Source: Bordetella genomosp. 12 | GTDB lineage: Bacteria > Pseudomonadota > Gammaproteobacteria > Burkholderiales > Burkholderiaceae_B | Reading direction: 5' to 3' | Length of the DNA: 64,000 nt | Assembly: GCF_002261355.1 (NCBI RefSeq) | Contig: NZ_NEVU01000001.1 | Coordinates: 744,001-808,000, forward strand | Shown: piece by piece, positions 42,401-51,561 of the stretch | Numbering within the stretch: position 1 is the stretch's first letter | How the letters are laid out: each line of letters begins with the position of its first letter | Notes under the pieces: model-generated | Told to the model about the DNA's origin: nothing | The model's input: the letters and a program-made list of their open reading frames with translations, nothing else | The model's database searches: none | Program-made: the position numbers and the translations under genes

Positions 42401-45400
42401 CCTTGCTCCTGCAGCCATTGCTGCCAGCGGCTGGCCGGCGGCAGGGCGGTCAGGTTGTCGCTGCCTTGCCACCACTCGGGGCGGCCGCCGAACACGAAGT
42501 CCAGCCATTGCGAGGGGTGCGTGCCGCGCAGCAGCAGCTTGCCATCCGGTTTGAGGCTGGCGCGCGCGTAAGCCAGCGCCTGCAGGCAGGTTTGCTGGGT
42601 GTCGAACTCGCAGTGCACGATGATCAGGTCGTAGCGCGCTTGCGCCTGCGCGCCCGCGTCGTCGCCGAGCAAGACCGCCCCGGCATCCGGGTAGCTGTCC
42701 AGCAGTGCGTGGCGCGCGTCTTCGACGGCCTGGCTGTCCGGGGAGGCGTAGCAGTAGTCGGCCACGCCGAAGTCCAGGGCCGCGCAGCAGGCCGGGCCGA
42801 CGATGGGCGCGCCTTGAGCGATCTCCAGGATGGCCAGGCGTTGTCCGCTGGCCAGCCGCGCCACGGCGCGGCGCGCGGCCTGCGCCAGCACGGCCGCCAA
42901 CTGCTGGCCGAGTTCGGCGCCCAGCAGCAGGCGGCTGATCGCGGTGGGCGTGACCGCGCGCGGGATGACCGCGTCGATGTCGGTCTTGCCCTGCAGCAGC
43001 GCGGGCAGATGCAGGCCGACGCGGCCGGCGGCGTAGATCGCCGGGAAGTAATCGGGGTACTCGCGCAGCAGGCTGTTCCAGATGTCGGCCGCGGTGGGCT
43101 GGCCTTCCTCATCAGCCGCGAGCGTCCAGCCGGTGGGCGCGCTTTGCGCAAAGCCGGCCGCGACGCAACGCTGCAATAGATGTTCGAGCAGCGCGGCGGT
43201 TTGGGGCGACCGGCGCAGGCGGCGCTCGACCAGCGCGGCCGACAGCGTCGGCCCGCCGGCGGTCTGGGCGCGCAAGGCCTCCAGCGCCAGCCGGTCGCAC
43301 AGGCTTTCGAGCAAGGGGTCGACCTCTTGCGCGTAACGCTCGCCGCCGCGCGAGGCGGTCGTCTCGAGCATGCGTTCGATGTCGCGCACCAGCGCTGCGG
43401 TGTGCAGCGGGTTGTCCGTTGCCGGCGCCAGCGGGTGGGGGCGGGGCGTGAGCACGCAATCGACAAAGTCGAGATGCTCGCCCGCGCCTTTGCTCAGGCG
43501 GATGCTGCGAAAGCGCGCTTCGCGCACGCTGGCCAGCGCCCGACCCTGGGCATCGAAGAGCTCGAAATCCGCGGTCAGGGAGTGCGGCGCGCGTTGGCGC
43601 AGGCGCGCACGGGCATATTTGGGTTGTCCCTGCCCGGCGTGCAGGCAAAGGCGGCCGATCTTGGACGGCACGAAGGCGATGCCCTGGCCGATGGCCGGGT
43701 CGTCCTTGAGCAACTGGATGATGAGCTGGAAACTGCAATCCAGCAGCGCCGGATGCAGATGCATCCGGCTCAGTTCGTCGTCCAGGCAGGCATCGGGCTG
43801 CAGCACCGCGAGCACGCTGCCGGCCGACTCGTGCCAGCCGTGCGCGATGGCGCGAAAGGCCGGGCCGTAGTCCAGGCCGACGGCGCGCGTCAGGCGCTCG
43901 TGCGCATCGTGGTCGAAGTCGGGCGCGCGGGAGGGCAAGGCCAACGGCGTGATCTGGGCCAGGCCGATGGGGCCGGCTTCTTGACGGATGCGGCCGGTGG
44001 CGTGCGGCGTCCAGGGTTCTTCGCTGCCCTGCTCGCGCGACTGGATACGAAAACGCCCATCGGCCTCGTCCAGTTCGAAGCGCAGGCGCTTGCTGGGCGC
44101 CGCGCCGAGCAGCAGCGGGGCGCGGATTTCCAGTTCTTCGATATCGGCGTGGTGCCCGGGGCGCCATTGCAGGGCCGCGGCCAGGGCCAGCTCGGCAAAG
44201 CCCGTGCCGGGAAACACCGTGGCTTCGCCCACGACGTGGTCGGCAAGCGAGGGCTGCTGCAAGGTGTCCAGCTGGTTTTCCCACAACCCTTGCTGCTGCG
44301 GATGGCGGTAGCCCAGCAGCGGATGCACACGCTTGCGCGTCAGCAGCATGGGCGACTCGGGCGTGACGGCATGCCAATGGCGTTCGCGCTGCCAGGGGTA
44401 GGCGGGCAGGTCGGTGTGTTCGCCCGTCCAGGGAAAGAGCGCCTGCCAGTTGACGTCGGCGCCGCTCAGAATCAACTGCCCGGCGACATCGTGGATTTTT
44501 TCGGGATCGTCGCTGCCGCGCGAGGCAGTGATCAGGATGCGGCCATTCGTGCCGGCCGTATGCAGCGCGTCTTTGAGATAGCCGCGCAGCACGGGATGGG
44601 GGCCTATCTCCACGAAGACATTCAGGCCGTCGGCGATGGCCGAAGCGCTGGCGGGCTCGAAGAGCACGGGCAGGCGCACGTTGCGCCACCAGTAGGCGGC
44701 GTTGAGCGTGCGCCCCGGTTCGACCTGGCCGCTGACGGAGGAATAGAAGGGGATGTCCGCATCGCGCGGCGTGATGCCGGCCAGCGATTGCTGGATACCG
44801 CCTTCGATGGGATCCATCGCCGCGCTGTGAAAGGCATAGTCCAGGTTCAGGCGCCGGTGGAAGATGCTGCGCTCGCTGAGCACGGCTTCGAGCGCGTCGA
44901 GCAGCGCCGGGTCTCCGGCGACCGTGGCGCCCCGATAACTATTGGCGCCAGCCAGGGACAGGCCGCGTCCCAGTTTGAGCTCGGCGATCAGCGCGTCGGT
45001 CTCGGCGGCGCTGATGCCGACGGCCGTCATGCGCCCTTTGCCCTTGGTCAGGCCCTGCAGCCGGCTGCGATGGTAGATGACGCGCACCGCGTCGGGCAGC
45101 GAGAGCGCGCCGCAGGCCCACACGGCCGCGACTTCGCCCACGCTGTGGCCCATGGTCGCCACCGGGACGACGCCGCGTTGCGCCAGCATGCGGGTGATGC
45201 CGACCTGCAGCGCAAACAGCGTGGGCTGAGCGATTTCGGTGAAGTCGTAGCGCTCGTTGGCGCTGTGGCTGCTCAGCTCGGCGGCCGGAGAGAAGTCCGC
45301 GTACTCCGAGAACAAGGCGTCGACCTCGTGCACCGCCGAGGCAAAGACGGGATCGGCCATGAGGCGCTTGCCCATGCCGGCCCATTGCGAGCCATTGCCC

Positions 45401-47004
45401 GAGTAGACGAAGACCGGGCCTCGCGCCTGCGCTTGCAGGGTTTCGGTGGCGACCCGGTATTTGGCGGCCGTGCCGTCGGCCAGCGATTGCAGGTCGTCGG
45501 CCGCGCCTTGCCGGTCGCTGGCGAACACCAGCGCGCGATGCGCATGCCAATCGCGGCGCAAGGCGGCGTGATAGGCCAGGTCGTACAGCGGGTGGCCGTG
45601 GTCCTGGCGCAAACGCCGGGCCATGGCCGCTGCCGCATCCCGCAAGGCGGCCTGCGTTTTGCCGCTGACGATCAGCGGCACGGGCGCATTCTTGACCAGC
45701 TTGGTGGCAGGGGGCTCGGCCACGGCCGGGGGGCTTTCGAGAATGACGTGCGCATTGGCGCCGCCAAAGCCGAACGAGTTCACGCCGATGGTGAGCTTGC
45801 CCGACGGTTTGAGCGGCCGGTTCTGCGTGGTGACTTCGATGTTCCAGTCTTTGAACGCAATATTCGGATTGAGATTGCGCACGCCGATGGTCGCCGGCAC
45901 CAGCCGGTGATTCAGGGCATAGATGGCCTTGACCAGGCCAGCCACGCCCGAGGCCGGTTCGAGGTGGCCGAGATTGCTTTTGACCGAACCGATGGGCAGG
46001 GGCTGGGTGGCGGCGCGGCGTTTGCCCAGGGCCGCGCCGATGGCGCGGGTTTCGATGGGGTCGCCGACCGAGGTGCCCGTGCCGTGGGCTTCGAGGTAAT
46101 CCAGGTCGGCGGGCGAGATGCCCGCCTGGGCGTACACATGGCGCAGCAGCTCGGCCTGGGCCTCGGCGCTGGGCACGGTCAGGCCGGCCTTGCGGCCGTC
46201 GGTGTTCACGCCGGTGGCTGCCACCACGGCCAGGATGCGATCGCCATCGGCCAGGGCCTTGTCATAGTCCTTGAGCAGGAAAATCCCGCCGCCTTCGGAA
46301 CGCACATAGCCGTCGCCCGACGCGTCGAACACATTGCACTGCCCGCTGGGCGAGAGCATGGACGCTTTGGAAAACGTGATGAAACCGTAGGGGTGCAGAT
46401 GCAGGCTGATGCCGCCGGTCAGGGCGTGGCTGCACTCCCCGCTCTGGATGGCGCGGCAGGCCTGATGAAAGGCCACCATCGACGACGAGCACGCCGTATC
46501 CAGCGCGATGCTGGGGCCGCGCAGATCGAAGAAGTACGACAGCCGGTTGGCGGCGATGCTGGCGGTGTTGCCAGTCGCGGTGGAGGCGTCGATCGCGCCG
46601 AGGTCTTCGGAGATGCGATAGGCGTAGTCCGCGCTGGAAATACCGATATAGACGCCGCAGTCGGAGCCGCGCAGGGCGGTGGGCTTGACGCCGGCGTTCT
46701 CCAGGGCCTCCCAGCTCATCTCCAGCAACAGGCGCTGCTGCGGATCCATGAGCGAGGCTTCGCGTGGCGAAATGCCAAAAAAATCGGCGTCGAACTGCGA
46801 GACATCGCCCAGCGAGCCCGCTGCCCGCGTGTAGGCCGTGCCGGGATGGTTCTTGTCCGGATGCAGATAGGCATCGTCGGACCAGCGGGTGGCGTCGACC
46901 TCGGTGATGAGGTTCTTGCCGTCGAGCAGGTCAGACCAATAGTGCTCGGTGCTGGTCCCCGGGAAGCGGAAGGCCAGGCCTATGATCGCTACGCGTTTTG
47001 TCAT
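39418..47004 (-). CDS. Fully reducing type I polyketide/fatty-acid synthase (WcbR-like)
   Basis: A 2528-residue single-module enzyme. Domains: KS (about 1-430, DTACSSS with Cys172), AT (about 535-850, GHSVGE with Ser621), DH (about 890-1190, HVVGEATVFP and DCSFQ), a methyltransferase-like part (about 1290-1480) whose SAM motif reads LEIAQGAP and looks degenerate, ER (about 1730-2050, HGAAGGVGIAAIQLA), KR (about 2120-2310, GGLGGFG and NYVAAN) and ACP (about 2400-2480, GLDSLMG with Ser2436). It has no thioesterase, so release needs a partner, most likely the adjacent oxoamine synthase. Start is the ATG before TKRVAIIGLAFRFPG. First gene of the minus-strand capsule arm; resembles WcbR of Burkholderia capsule I. 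Confidence 0.9.
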   Translation of the reverse strand: MTKRVAIIGLAFRFPGTSTEHYWSDLLDGKNLITEVDATRWSDDAYLHPDKNHPGTAYTRAAGSLGDVSQFDADFFGISPREASLMDPQQRLLLEMSWEALENAGVKPTALRGSDCGVYIGISSADYAYRISEDLGAIDASTATGNTASIAANRLSYFFDLRGPSIALDTACSSSMVAFHQACRAIQSGECSHALTGGISLHLHPYGFITFSKASMLSPSGQCNVFDASGDGYVRSEGGGIFLLKDYDKALADGDRILAVVAATGVNTDGRKAGLTVPSAEAQAELLRHVYAQAGISPADLDYLEAHGTGTSVGDPIETRAIGAALGKRRAATQPLPIGSVKSNLGHLEPASGVAGLVKAIYALNHRLVPATIGVRNLNPNIAFKDWNIEVTTQNRPLKPSGKLTIGVNSFGFGGANAHVILESPPAVAEPPATKLVKNAPVPLIVSGKTQAALRDAAAAMARRLRQDHGHPLYDLAYHAALRRDWHAHRALVFASDRQGAADDLQSLADGTAAKYRVATETLQAQARGPVFVYSGNGSQWAGMGKRLMADPVFASAVHEVDALFSEYADFSPAAELSSHSANERYDFTEIAQPTLFALQVGITRMLAQRGVVPVATMGHSVGEVAAVWACGALSLPDAVRVIYHRSRLQGLTKGKGRMTAVGISAAETDALIAELKLGRGLSLAGANSYRGATVAGDPALLDALEAVLSERSIFHRRLNLDYAFHSAAMDPIEGGIQQSLAGITPRDADIPFYSSVSGQVEPGRTLNAAYWWRNVRLPVLFEPASASAIADGLNVFVEIGPHPVLRGYLKDALHTAGTNGRILITASRGSDDPEKIHDVAGQLILSGADVNWQALFPWTGEHTDLPAYPWQRERHWHAVTPESPMLLTRKRVHPLLGYRHPQQQGLWENQLDTLQQPSLADHVVGEATVFPGTGFAELALAAALQWRPGHHADIEELEIRAPLLLGAAPSKRLRFELDEADGRFRIQSREQGSEEPWTPHATGRIRQEAGPIGLAQITPLALPSRAPDFDHDAHERLTRAVGLDYGPAFRAIAHGWHESAGSVLAVLQPDACLDDELSRMHLHPALLDCSFQLIIQLLKDDPAIGQGIAFVPSKIGRLCLHAGQGQPKYARARLRQRAPHSLTADFELFDAQGRALASVREARFRSIRLSKGAGEHLDFVDCVLTPRPHPLAPATDNPLHTAALVRDIERMLETTASRGGERYAQEVDPLLESLCDRLALEALRAQTAGGPTLSAALVERRLRRSPQTAALLEHLLQRCVAAGFAQSAPTGWTLAADEEGQPTAADIWNSLLREYPDYFPAIYAAGRVGLHLPALLQGKTDIDAVIPRAVTPTAISRLLLGAELGQQLAAVLAQAARRAVARLASGQRLAILEIAQGAPIVGPACCAALDFGVADYCYASPDSQAVEDARHALLDSYPDAGAVLLGDDAGAQAQARYDLIIVHCEFDTQQTCLQALAYARASLKPDGKLLLRGTHPSQWLDFVFGGRPEWWQGSDNLTALPPASRWQQWLQEQGLACEPEIELTGSPYTGAYLLLASLPQAAPAAPATEARSQLILASASGPDLGLGQALHAELQFQGQHSMLATGTHAAQLDALIQDALNRHGPLHDILLLDGWGADSADDASRLQAQIARCALAAGLIQACERSGAAATVWIVTRNAGVSMGGGQPQDPAIGDAAVWGYGRTLANEASNYRIRLADLPHSAAAVAALAREIRYPDAEDEVLFGAGGERHAPRLRVVERPRPDSAGAAADNACRLGFTFPGQLRNLRWESYAAPEPADDQIEVRIHATGLNFRDVMYSLGLLSDEAIENGFAGPTLGLEFSGVVSRVGSAVTDYRAGDAVVGFGPASFGDRVLTRASAISRIPANFSFEAAATLPSTFFTVYYALHHLAHLQEGEKILIHGAAGGVGIAAIQLAQWLGADIYATAGSEEKRDFLRMMGVSKVYDSRSLAYADEILADTGGVGVDVVLNSLAGEAINRNLQVLRPFGRFLELGKRDFYENTRIGLRPFRNNISYFGIDADQLMNERPDLTRRLFGEMMQLFSDGALHPLPYTVFDANEVVDAFRYMQQARQIGKIVVTYRHGIRRLHRPAGTAPPPLRLTADASYLVTGGLGGFGLRTAQWLVEKGARHLILISRRGPHDDHAKEALAAFKAAGVQVHAAACDVTDRKALLELLAHTRRSMPPLRGLVHAAVVIDDGLARNANAAQIERTLSAKVLGAYHLHTLTRETELDFCVYYSSATTLFGNPGQSNYVAANMWLEALAMHRRAIGLPATCVRWGAIDDVGFLARNEKIRDALQTRMGGSALPSSVALAALESLLLTHRNGLGVLELDWHALNRFLPSSQAPKFSGLARRAGDSEHEGEQGNDIAHLLATLDEPALHAAFGDMLKAEIGEILRVSADKIDPERSIYDMGLDSLMGVELIVALENRFGIRLPVMALSESPTVNKLASRLILLLRGETADSGGDHVASTVEKLVADHAADVSPTAINAFVADLKSGEAEGPQRMIQ

Positions 47005-47712
47005 GTAAGGTCTTTCCTGCCCAGGCGAAGCCGGCCAGCTTGCGCAAACGCGCGCGGCCGGGCCGCGGACGTCAGGTCCGCTTGGATGAGAACGCGCGCA
47101 CGACGCCGCACCGGCTGGGGGCCGGCGTCGATAGGCTGCGGGCGACATTGACGCGCGGCGAGCGGCATCAATGTAGGGGCCTGGTAATTCGAGGGGCGGT
47201 CATGCCGCCGGCGGCCTGGCGTTGAGAGCGCAAGGCATGCCATCTGCCGCAGGCGGCCAGGGCCGCCGCGCCAGACGCAGTGTGTGGATTCATATGGTGT
47301 TGGCTGAAGCACCCGTCCAGTTTGCGGCTGGATCGTCACTGGTATTGCGCCAATACGGAGTTTCAGCATGGCTCGTCACATCCGCAGGAGTTTACTGCAT
47401 TATGCGCAGTGATCCTGCCCAGGCTGCGTCAAACGTTGCCAGGGTTTATTCCGTTTGGAATCGGATCACGCAAGATGTTGCTCGGCAATATTGTCCTGGA
47501 TTGTGGTTTCTCTCGTCTTACCTAAAACGGGTGAGGCTGCTGGAGATAAATATGGGAACCAATTGCAGGCTCGCCTTGCATTTATCCGGAGGCGGCGCAA
47601 GAGTATCCTCAGCCCGATTTTCTCAGGCTACTCCCGGTGAAAAAAAAGCACAATTTGTTTCTGCGCCGCATCGCAGTCGTTTTTTACTTAGAAATTTGCG
47701 AATAATTTCATA
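47005..47712. other. Intergenic region upstream of the PKS gene
   Basis: About 700 bases without a convincing gene. Bases 47005-47300 are GC-rich; 47330-47710 are more AT-rich than the surroundings. The open frames here have no recognisable domains. The PKS/kpsCS promoter must lie here; I cannot place a -35/-10 pair with confidence. Confidence 0.5.
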
Positions 47713-47738
47713 CCGCCCGGCGTAATTTGGCCGGGCGG
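47713..47738 (-). terminator. Hairpin after hutF
   Basis: A perfect 9-bp stem (CCGCCCGGC with GCCGGGCGG) and eight-base loop, just past the hutF stop on the minus strand and followed there by an AT-rich stretch. Confidence 0.65.
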
Positions 47739-47744
47739 CAGAAA

Positions 47745-49124
47745 TCAGTCTGCGAGCAGGCGGCGGCGGGCGGCGATGAAGGCCTGGGCGGCCTCGGCTG
47801 CCAGGACGTGGCGGCCGTCGCAGACGTGCTGGCGCCCGCCGGTCCAGGCCGAGCGCAGGGCGTTGCCGCGGCTGGCGGCAAAGACGTGGGAGGCGAGCAT
47901 CTGGTCCGGCGACAGACCCGCCAGGGCCGGCTGGCGCTCGTCCAGCGTGAAGAAGTCCGCCAGCCCCCCGACCCGCAATTGCGCGCTGCCCGGTCGGCCG
48001 GACGCTTGTGCACCGCCCTCCAGCGCTTGCTGCATCAACGTCTGCGCCACTTGCGGGCTGTCGGGCAGCGCACCGACATTGCGCTGCCGCGTGGCCAGGC
48101 GCTGGCTGTACTCGAGCATGAGGATTTCTTCGGCAGCATCCACGCAGATATGGCTGTCCGATCCCAGCCCCCAGCGTCCGCCGGCATCGCGCCAGGCCCC
48201 GAACGGGAAAATGCCATCGCCGAGGTTGGCTTCCGTGGTGGGGCACAGGCCGGCCACCGCGCCGCTGGCGGCCGCCGCGCGGATTTCTTCCGCGTCCAGG
48301 TGGGTGGCATGCACCAGGCACCAGCGCGCATCCACCGGGGCGTGATCGAGCAGCCAGGCCACCGGACGCTGCCCGCTCCAGGCCAGGCAGTCTTCCACCT
48401 CCTTGACCTGCTCGGCAATGTGGATGTGGACCGGCGCGCCGGGGGCGATGCGCTGCAGCCCGGCCAGTGCGGCGCTCAGGCTGTCCGGCGGGACGGCACG
48501 CAGGGAGTGCGGCGCCAGCCCCAGCAAGGCATCCTGCGCATCGCATTGCGGCTTGAGGCGCTCCAGCAGGCGCAGCATGGCGTCGGTGCTGCGGATGAAG
48601 CGGCGCTGCCCGTCATGAGGGGCTTGCCCGCCAAAGCCGGCGGTCTGGTAGAGCACCGGCAGCAGGGTCAGGCGCATGCCGCTGCGGCGGGCCGCGGCCA
48701 GCAGGGCCTGGCTGAGCGTGGCGTCGTCGGCATAGGGGCGGCCGTCGGCGTCATGGTGCACGTAATGGAACTCGCAGGTGCTGCCATAGCCGGCCTGCAG
48801 CATTTCCACATAGAGCCAGGTGGCGATGTCCTCCAGGGATTGCGGATCCAGCCGGTTGGCGAACTGATACATCAGGGTGCGCCAGCTCCAGAAGCTGTCG
48901 CGCGCCTGGCCGCGGTACTCGGTCAGCCCGGCCAGCGCTCGTTGAAAAGCGTGCGAATGCAGGTTGGGCATGGCGGGCAGCAGCGGCCCATCGGCGCGTG
49001 GCGTGGCGCCCGCGCTCACGCCCGCTTGCACCGAGGTCAACCGGCCCGCGGCGTCCCATTCCAGGCGTACGTCCCGGGCCCAGCCGTCGGGCAGCAAGGC
49101 GTGTGCGGCGAACAGGGCGTTCAT
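47745..49124 (-). CDS. hutF: HutF, formimidoylglutamate deiminase
   Basis: A 459-residue amidohydrolase-superfamily enzyme: metal site NLHSHAFQRALAGL near residue 50, GLAPHSLRAVP near 202, HIHIAEQ near 232, LVHATHLD near 270 and GSDSHICVDAAEE near 320. It converts N-formimidoyl-glutamate to N-formyl-glutamate and ammonia in histidine breakdown. Start is the ATG overlapping the hutD stop; the frame extending further upstream lies inside hutD. No other hut genes are in the window. Confidence 0.93.
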   Translation of the reverse strand: MNALFAAHALLPDGWARDVRLEWDAAGRLTSVQAGVSAGATPRADGPLLPAMPNLHSHAFQRALAGLTEYRGQARDSFWSWRTLMYQFANRLDPQSLEDIATWLYVEMLQAGYGSTCEFHYVHHDADGRPYADDATLSQALLAAARRSGMRLTLLPVLYQTAGFGGQAPHDGQRRFIRSTDAMLRLLERLKPQCDAQDALLGLAPHSLRAVPPDSLSAALAGLQRIAPGAPVHIHIAEQVKEVEDCLAWSGQRPVAWLLDHAPVDARWCLVHATHLDAEEIRAAAASGAVAGLCPTTEANLGDGIFPFGAWRDAGGRWGLGSDSHICVDAAEEILMLEYSQRLATRQRNVGALPDSPQVAQTLMQQALEGGAQASGRPGSAQLRVGGLADFFTLDERQPALAGLSPDQMLASHVFAASRGNALRSAWTGGRQHVCDGRHVLAAEAAQAFIAARRRLLAD

Positions 49125-49708
49125 GCCGAGGCTCCCGCGACGCGGATCAGGCGCACCGCGATGAGAGCGGCGTCCGGGGATGCGGGGGCCAGCGCCACGC
49201 AAACCGCGCGGGCCGTCCAATAGGCGCCTTGCCCGGCCTGCAGCGCGGCGGTGTCATTGACGGCCCAACTGCCGCCGCAGGCATAGAGCAGCCCGCCGTC
49301 GCAGGCCGCCAGCGTCGCGGCCGAGCGCAGGATGCTGACCTCGGCCTGCCAGCCCTGGCGGCGCGTCATCACATTGAAGTCGCGGGTGTGCCCGCCCAGC
49401 AGCGTGGACACAATGGGCGCTTCGCCGGCGAAGGCAAAGGGCGCCAGCGGGGTGTCCAGACGATGGTCGAGCTGGCCGTCCGCGGTAGAGAGGCGCACGC
49501 CGTCGCCGTCGAGCAGGGTGATGACGCGGTCGACACCCGGAAACGCGGAGAACGGGCCGTCGGCCGCGATGTCGGCGATGCTGATCCGCCAGGCGAAGTT
49601 GTCCATGGCCGCGCCGGCCGGAAAGCAGGCCAGTTCGCGCGTGGTGCCGCCGCCGTTGCGCCAGGGGGTGGCGGCGACGGTGGCCGTGTCAAAGAAGTGG
49701 AGCGTCAT
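49121..49708 (-). CDS. hutD: HutD/Ves-family protein
   Basis: A 195-residue bicupin of the HutD family: TPWRNGGGTTRELACFP near residue 12, FAWRISIADIAADGPFSAFPGVDR near 36 and DFNVMTRRQGW near 105. HutD is linked to control of histidine utilisation, perhaps by binding formimidoylglutamate. It precedes hutF with an ATGA overlap, so the two form one unit. Start at the ATG before TLHFFDTATV. Confidence 0.9.
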   Translation of the reverse strand: MTLHFFDTATVAATPWRNGGGTTRELACFPAGAAMDNFAWRISIADIAADGPFSAFPGVDRVITLLDGDGVRLSTADGQLDHRLDTPLAPFAFAGEAPIVSTLLGGHTRDFNVMTRRQGWQAEVSILRSAATLAACDGGLLYACGGSWAVNDTAALQAGQGAYWTARAVCVALAPASPDAALIAVRLIRVAGASA

Positions 49709-49828
49709 GCTGAGGCTGTCTTGGAAGATGACTGAGATGGCCTCCATCATAGGCAGACCCGGGCCCGCGCTGCGGGCAACCGGGAAGCCTGGGCGCTTCG
49801 TTCTCAGTTTTCGGGAAAACGCGGGCCG

Positions 49829-50632
49829 TTAGCGTAGCGCCATTACGACAAAGACGAGCATCAGCAAGCCCACGTAGATGCGGGCATGCAGGCGGTCCGG
49901 GATGCGTCCGGCCAGTGGCGCCGACAGGCGGATGCCGGCGTAGGCGCTGAGCGTCAGTACCGCGAAGGCGCGCAGGTCCACATAGCCGGCATGCCAGGGC
50001 CCGACCGGGCCTCCCTGCCGCCAGGCCAGCAACACATAGGCCAACGTGCCGACGACGGCGACGGGCAGGCTCAAGGGGTTGGCCATGGCGCTCGAGGACG
50101 CCATGTCCAGTCCGCGGCGGCGCATCAGGGGGACGGTCATGACACTGCCGCCCACCCCCAGAAAGCTCGCGATCGCCCCGATGCCTATCCCCGTGCCGGC
50201 CGTGGCCGCCACGCCCAGGGGGCGGCCTTGCCCGCCGTTCAGAAAGCCCTTGCGCAACAGGCAATCGCCGATCGTGATGCCCAGGTAGACCAGAAACGCC
50301 GCGCGCAGCAATCCGCCCGGGGCCCGCACGGCCAGTGCCGCGCCCAGCAGCGCGCCCAGGGCGATATAGCCGGCCAGCGGCCAGAGCCAGCGCCACTGCA
50401 GCAGATGCGCCCGCCGCCGGGTCGCCAGGCCGGCCGATACCATCATCACGCAGGTCGAAGTCGCCACCGCGATATGCATGGCCGCCGTGGCCTCGGGGCT
50501 GCCCGGCGGATGCGTGGCCAGCAGGCCTTGATAGAGCAAGGGCACGACCACGAAGCCGCCGCCAAAGCCGAACAGCAGGGTGGTCACGCCCGCCAGCACA
50601 CCGAAAAACGCCAAAATGAGATAAAAGGCCAT
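49829..50632 (-). CDS. TSUP-family (sulfite exporter TauE/SafE-like) membrane transporter
   Basis: A 267-residue protein with eight or so membrane helices and a duplicated glycine-rich pattern (LFGFGGGFVVVPLL in the first half, FLGVGGSVMTVPLMRRRG in the second), typical of TSUP transporters of sulfur-containing anions. The substrate is not known. Divergent from an AraC-family regulator across about 85 bases, which probably controls it. Confidence 0.87.
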   Translation of the reverse strand: MAFYLILAFFGVLAGVTTLLFGFGGGFVVVPLLYQGLLATHPPGSPEATAAMHIAVATSTCVMMVSAGLATRRRAHLLQWRWLWPLAGYIALGALLGAALAVRAPGGLLRAAFLVYLGITIGDCLLRKGFLNGGQGRPLGVAATAGTGIGIGAIASFLGVGGSVMTVPLMRRRGLDMASSSAMANPLSLPVAVVGTLAYVLLAWRQGGPVGPWHAGYVDLRAFAVLTLSAYAGIRLSAPLAGRIPDRLHARIYVGLLMLVFVVMALR

Positions 50633-50717
50633 GCCCGCTCCTGTCTTGCTGGCGACGATACGCCGGGGCGCTTTGGCGTACATTCGAATTTCTGCCAGAT
50701 TTATTTGAGTTTCAGAC

Positions 50718-51527
50718 ATGCGGAACGTGAGCATCGCCGAGATCGAATCTACGCCGCGTCCGCTGGTGGCCATCGGCACCGACTACCCCGACGGCCAATT
50801 GCTGGACTGGCACTGCCATCGGCGCGCGCAGTTGCTTTACGGCGCCACCGGCCTGATGCAGGTGGCCGCCGGGCAGGGCGCCTGGGTGGTGCCCAGCGGG
50901 CAGGCGTTGTGGATTCCCGCGGGCGTGGCGCATCGGGTGCGCATGCTCGGCGTGAGCACGCGCAGCGTCTATCTGGAGTCCGCGTGCGCCCCGCGGCACA
51001 CGGCGGACTGCGAAGTGCTGGAGGTCAGCCCCTTGCTGCGGCAATTGTTGCTGGAGGCGGTGGACATGCCCTTGCTGTACGACGCGGCCGGGCGCGACGG
51101 CGCCCTGGTGGCGCTGCTGCTGCACGAGGTGGCGCGCGCGCCCAGTCTGCCGCTGCATATTCCGCTGCCGCAGGACGATGCGCGGCTGCACGCCGCCTGC
51201 CTGGCCTTTATGCGCGCACCACGCATCGACGAGCGTCCTGCGGCCTGGGCGCAGCGCCTCAACCTGAGCGAGCGCACCTTGCTGCGGCGTTTTCGCCGCG
51301 CCACCGGCATGTCGTTCGCGCAATGGCGGCAGCGCGCCTGCCTGGGCCAGGCGCTGGCCGAACTGGCGCGCGGCGCGGGGGTGACGACCGTGGCGCTGGA
51401 CCTGGGTTACGACAGCCCGGCGGCGTTCTCCACCATGGTGCGGCGCGCGCTGGGCCGCCCGCCGTCTTCGCTGGCGCGGGGTGCGCGTCCCTTTGTCGCG
51501 GGTCAGAACGAAGCGGGCTTTCTATAA
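50718..51527 (+). CDS. AraC-family transcriptional regulator
   Basis: A 269-residue regulator: an N-terminal cupin-type sensor (about 15-120; WHCHRRAQLLYGATG) and a C-terminal double helix-turn-helix (about 165-265; NLSERTLLRRFRRATGMSF and VALDLGYDSPAAFSTMVRR). It is divergent from the TSUP transporter gene and is its likely regulator. The inducer is unknown. Confidence 0.9.
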   Translation: MRNVSIAEIESTPRPLVAIGTDYPDGQLLDWHCHRRAQLLYGATGLMQVAAGQGAWVVPSGQALWIPAGVAHRVRMLGVSTRSVYLESACAPRHTADCEVLEVSPLLRQLLLEAVDMPLLYDAAGRDGALVALLLHEVARAPSLPLHIPLPQDDARLHAACLAFMRAPRIDERPAAWAQRLNLSERTLLRRFRRATGMSFAQWRQRACLGQALAELARGAGVTTVALDLGYDSPAAFSTMVRRALGRPPSSLARGARPFVAGQNEAGFL

Positions 51528-51561
51528 TCCGCCCATTGTTGCTTTCCTTGAGTCATCCGTC

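Noticed and set aside
43180-47151. A 1323-codon open frame antisense to the PKS gene
   Set aside because: It mirrors the PKS codons in a high-GC region, has no recognisable domain and is explained by third-position GC bias.
47222-47725. A 167-codon frame in the gap upstream of the PKS
   Set aside because: No family resemblance, no good ribosome binding site, and other short frames overlap it.
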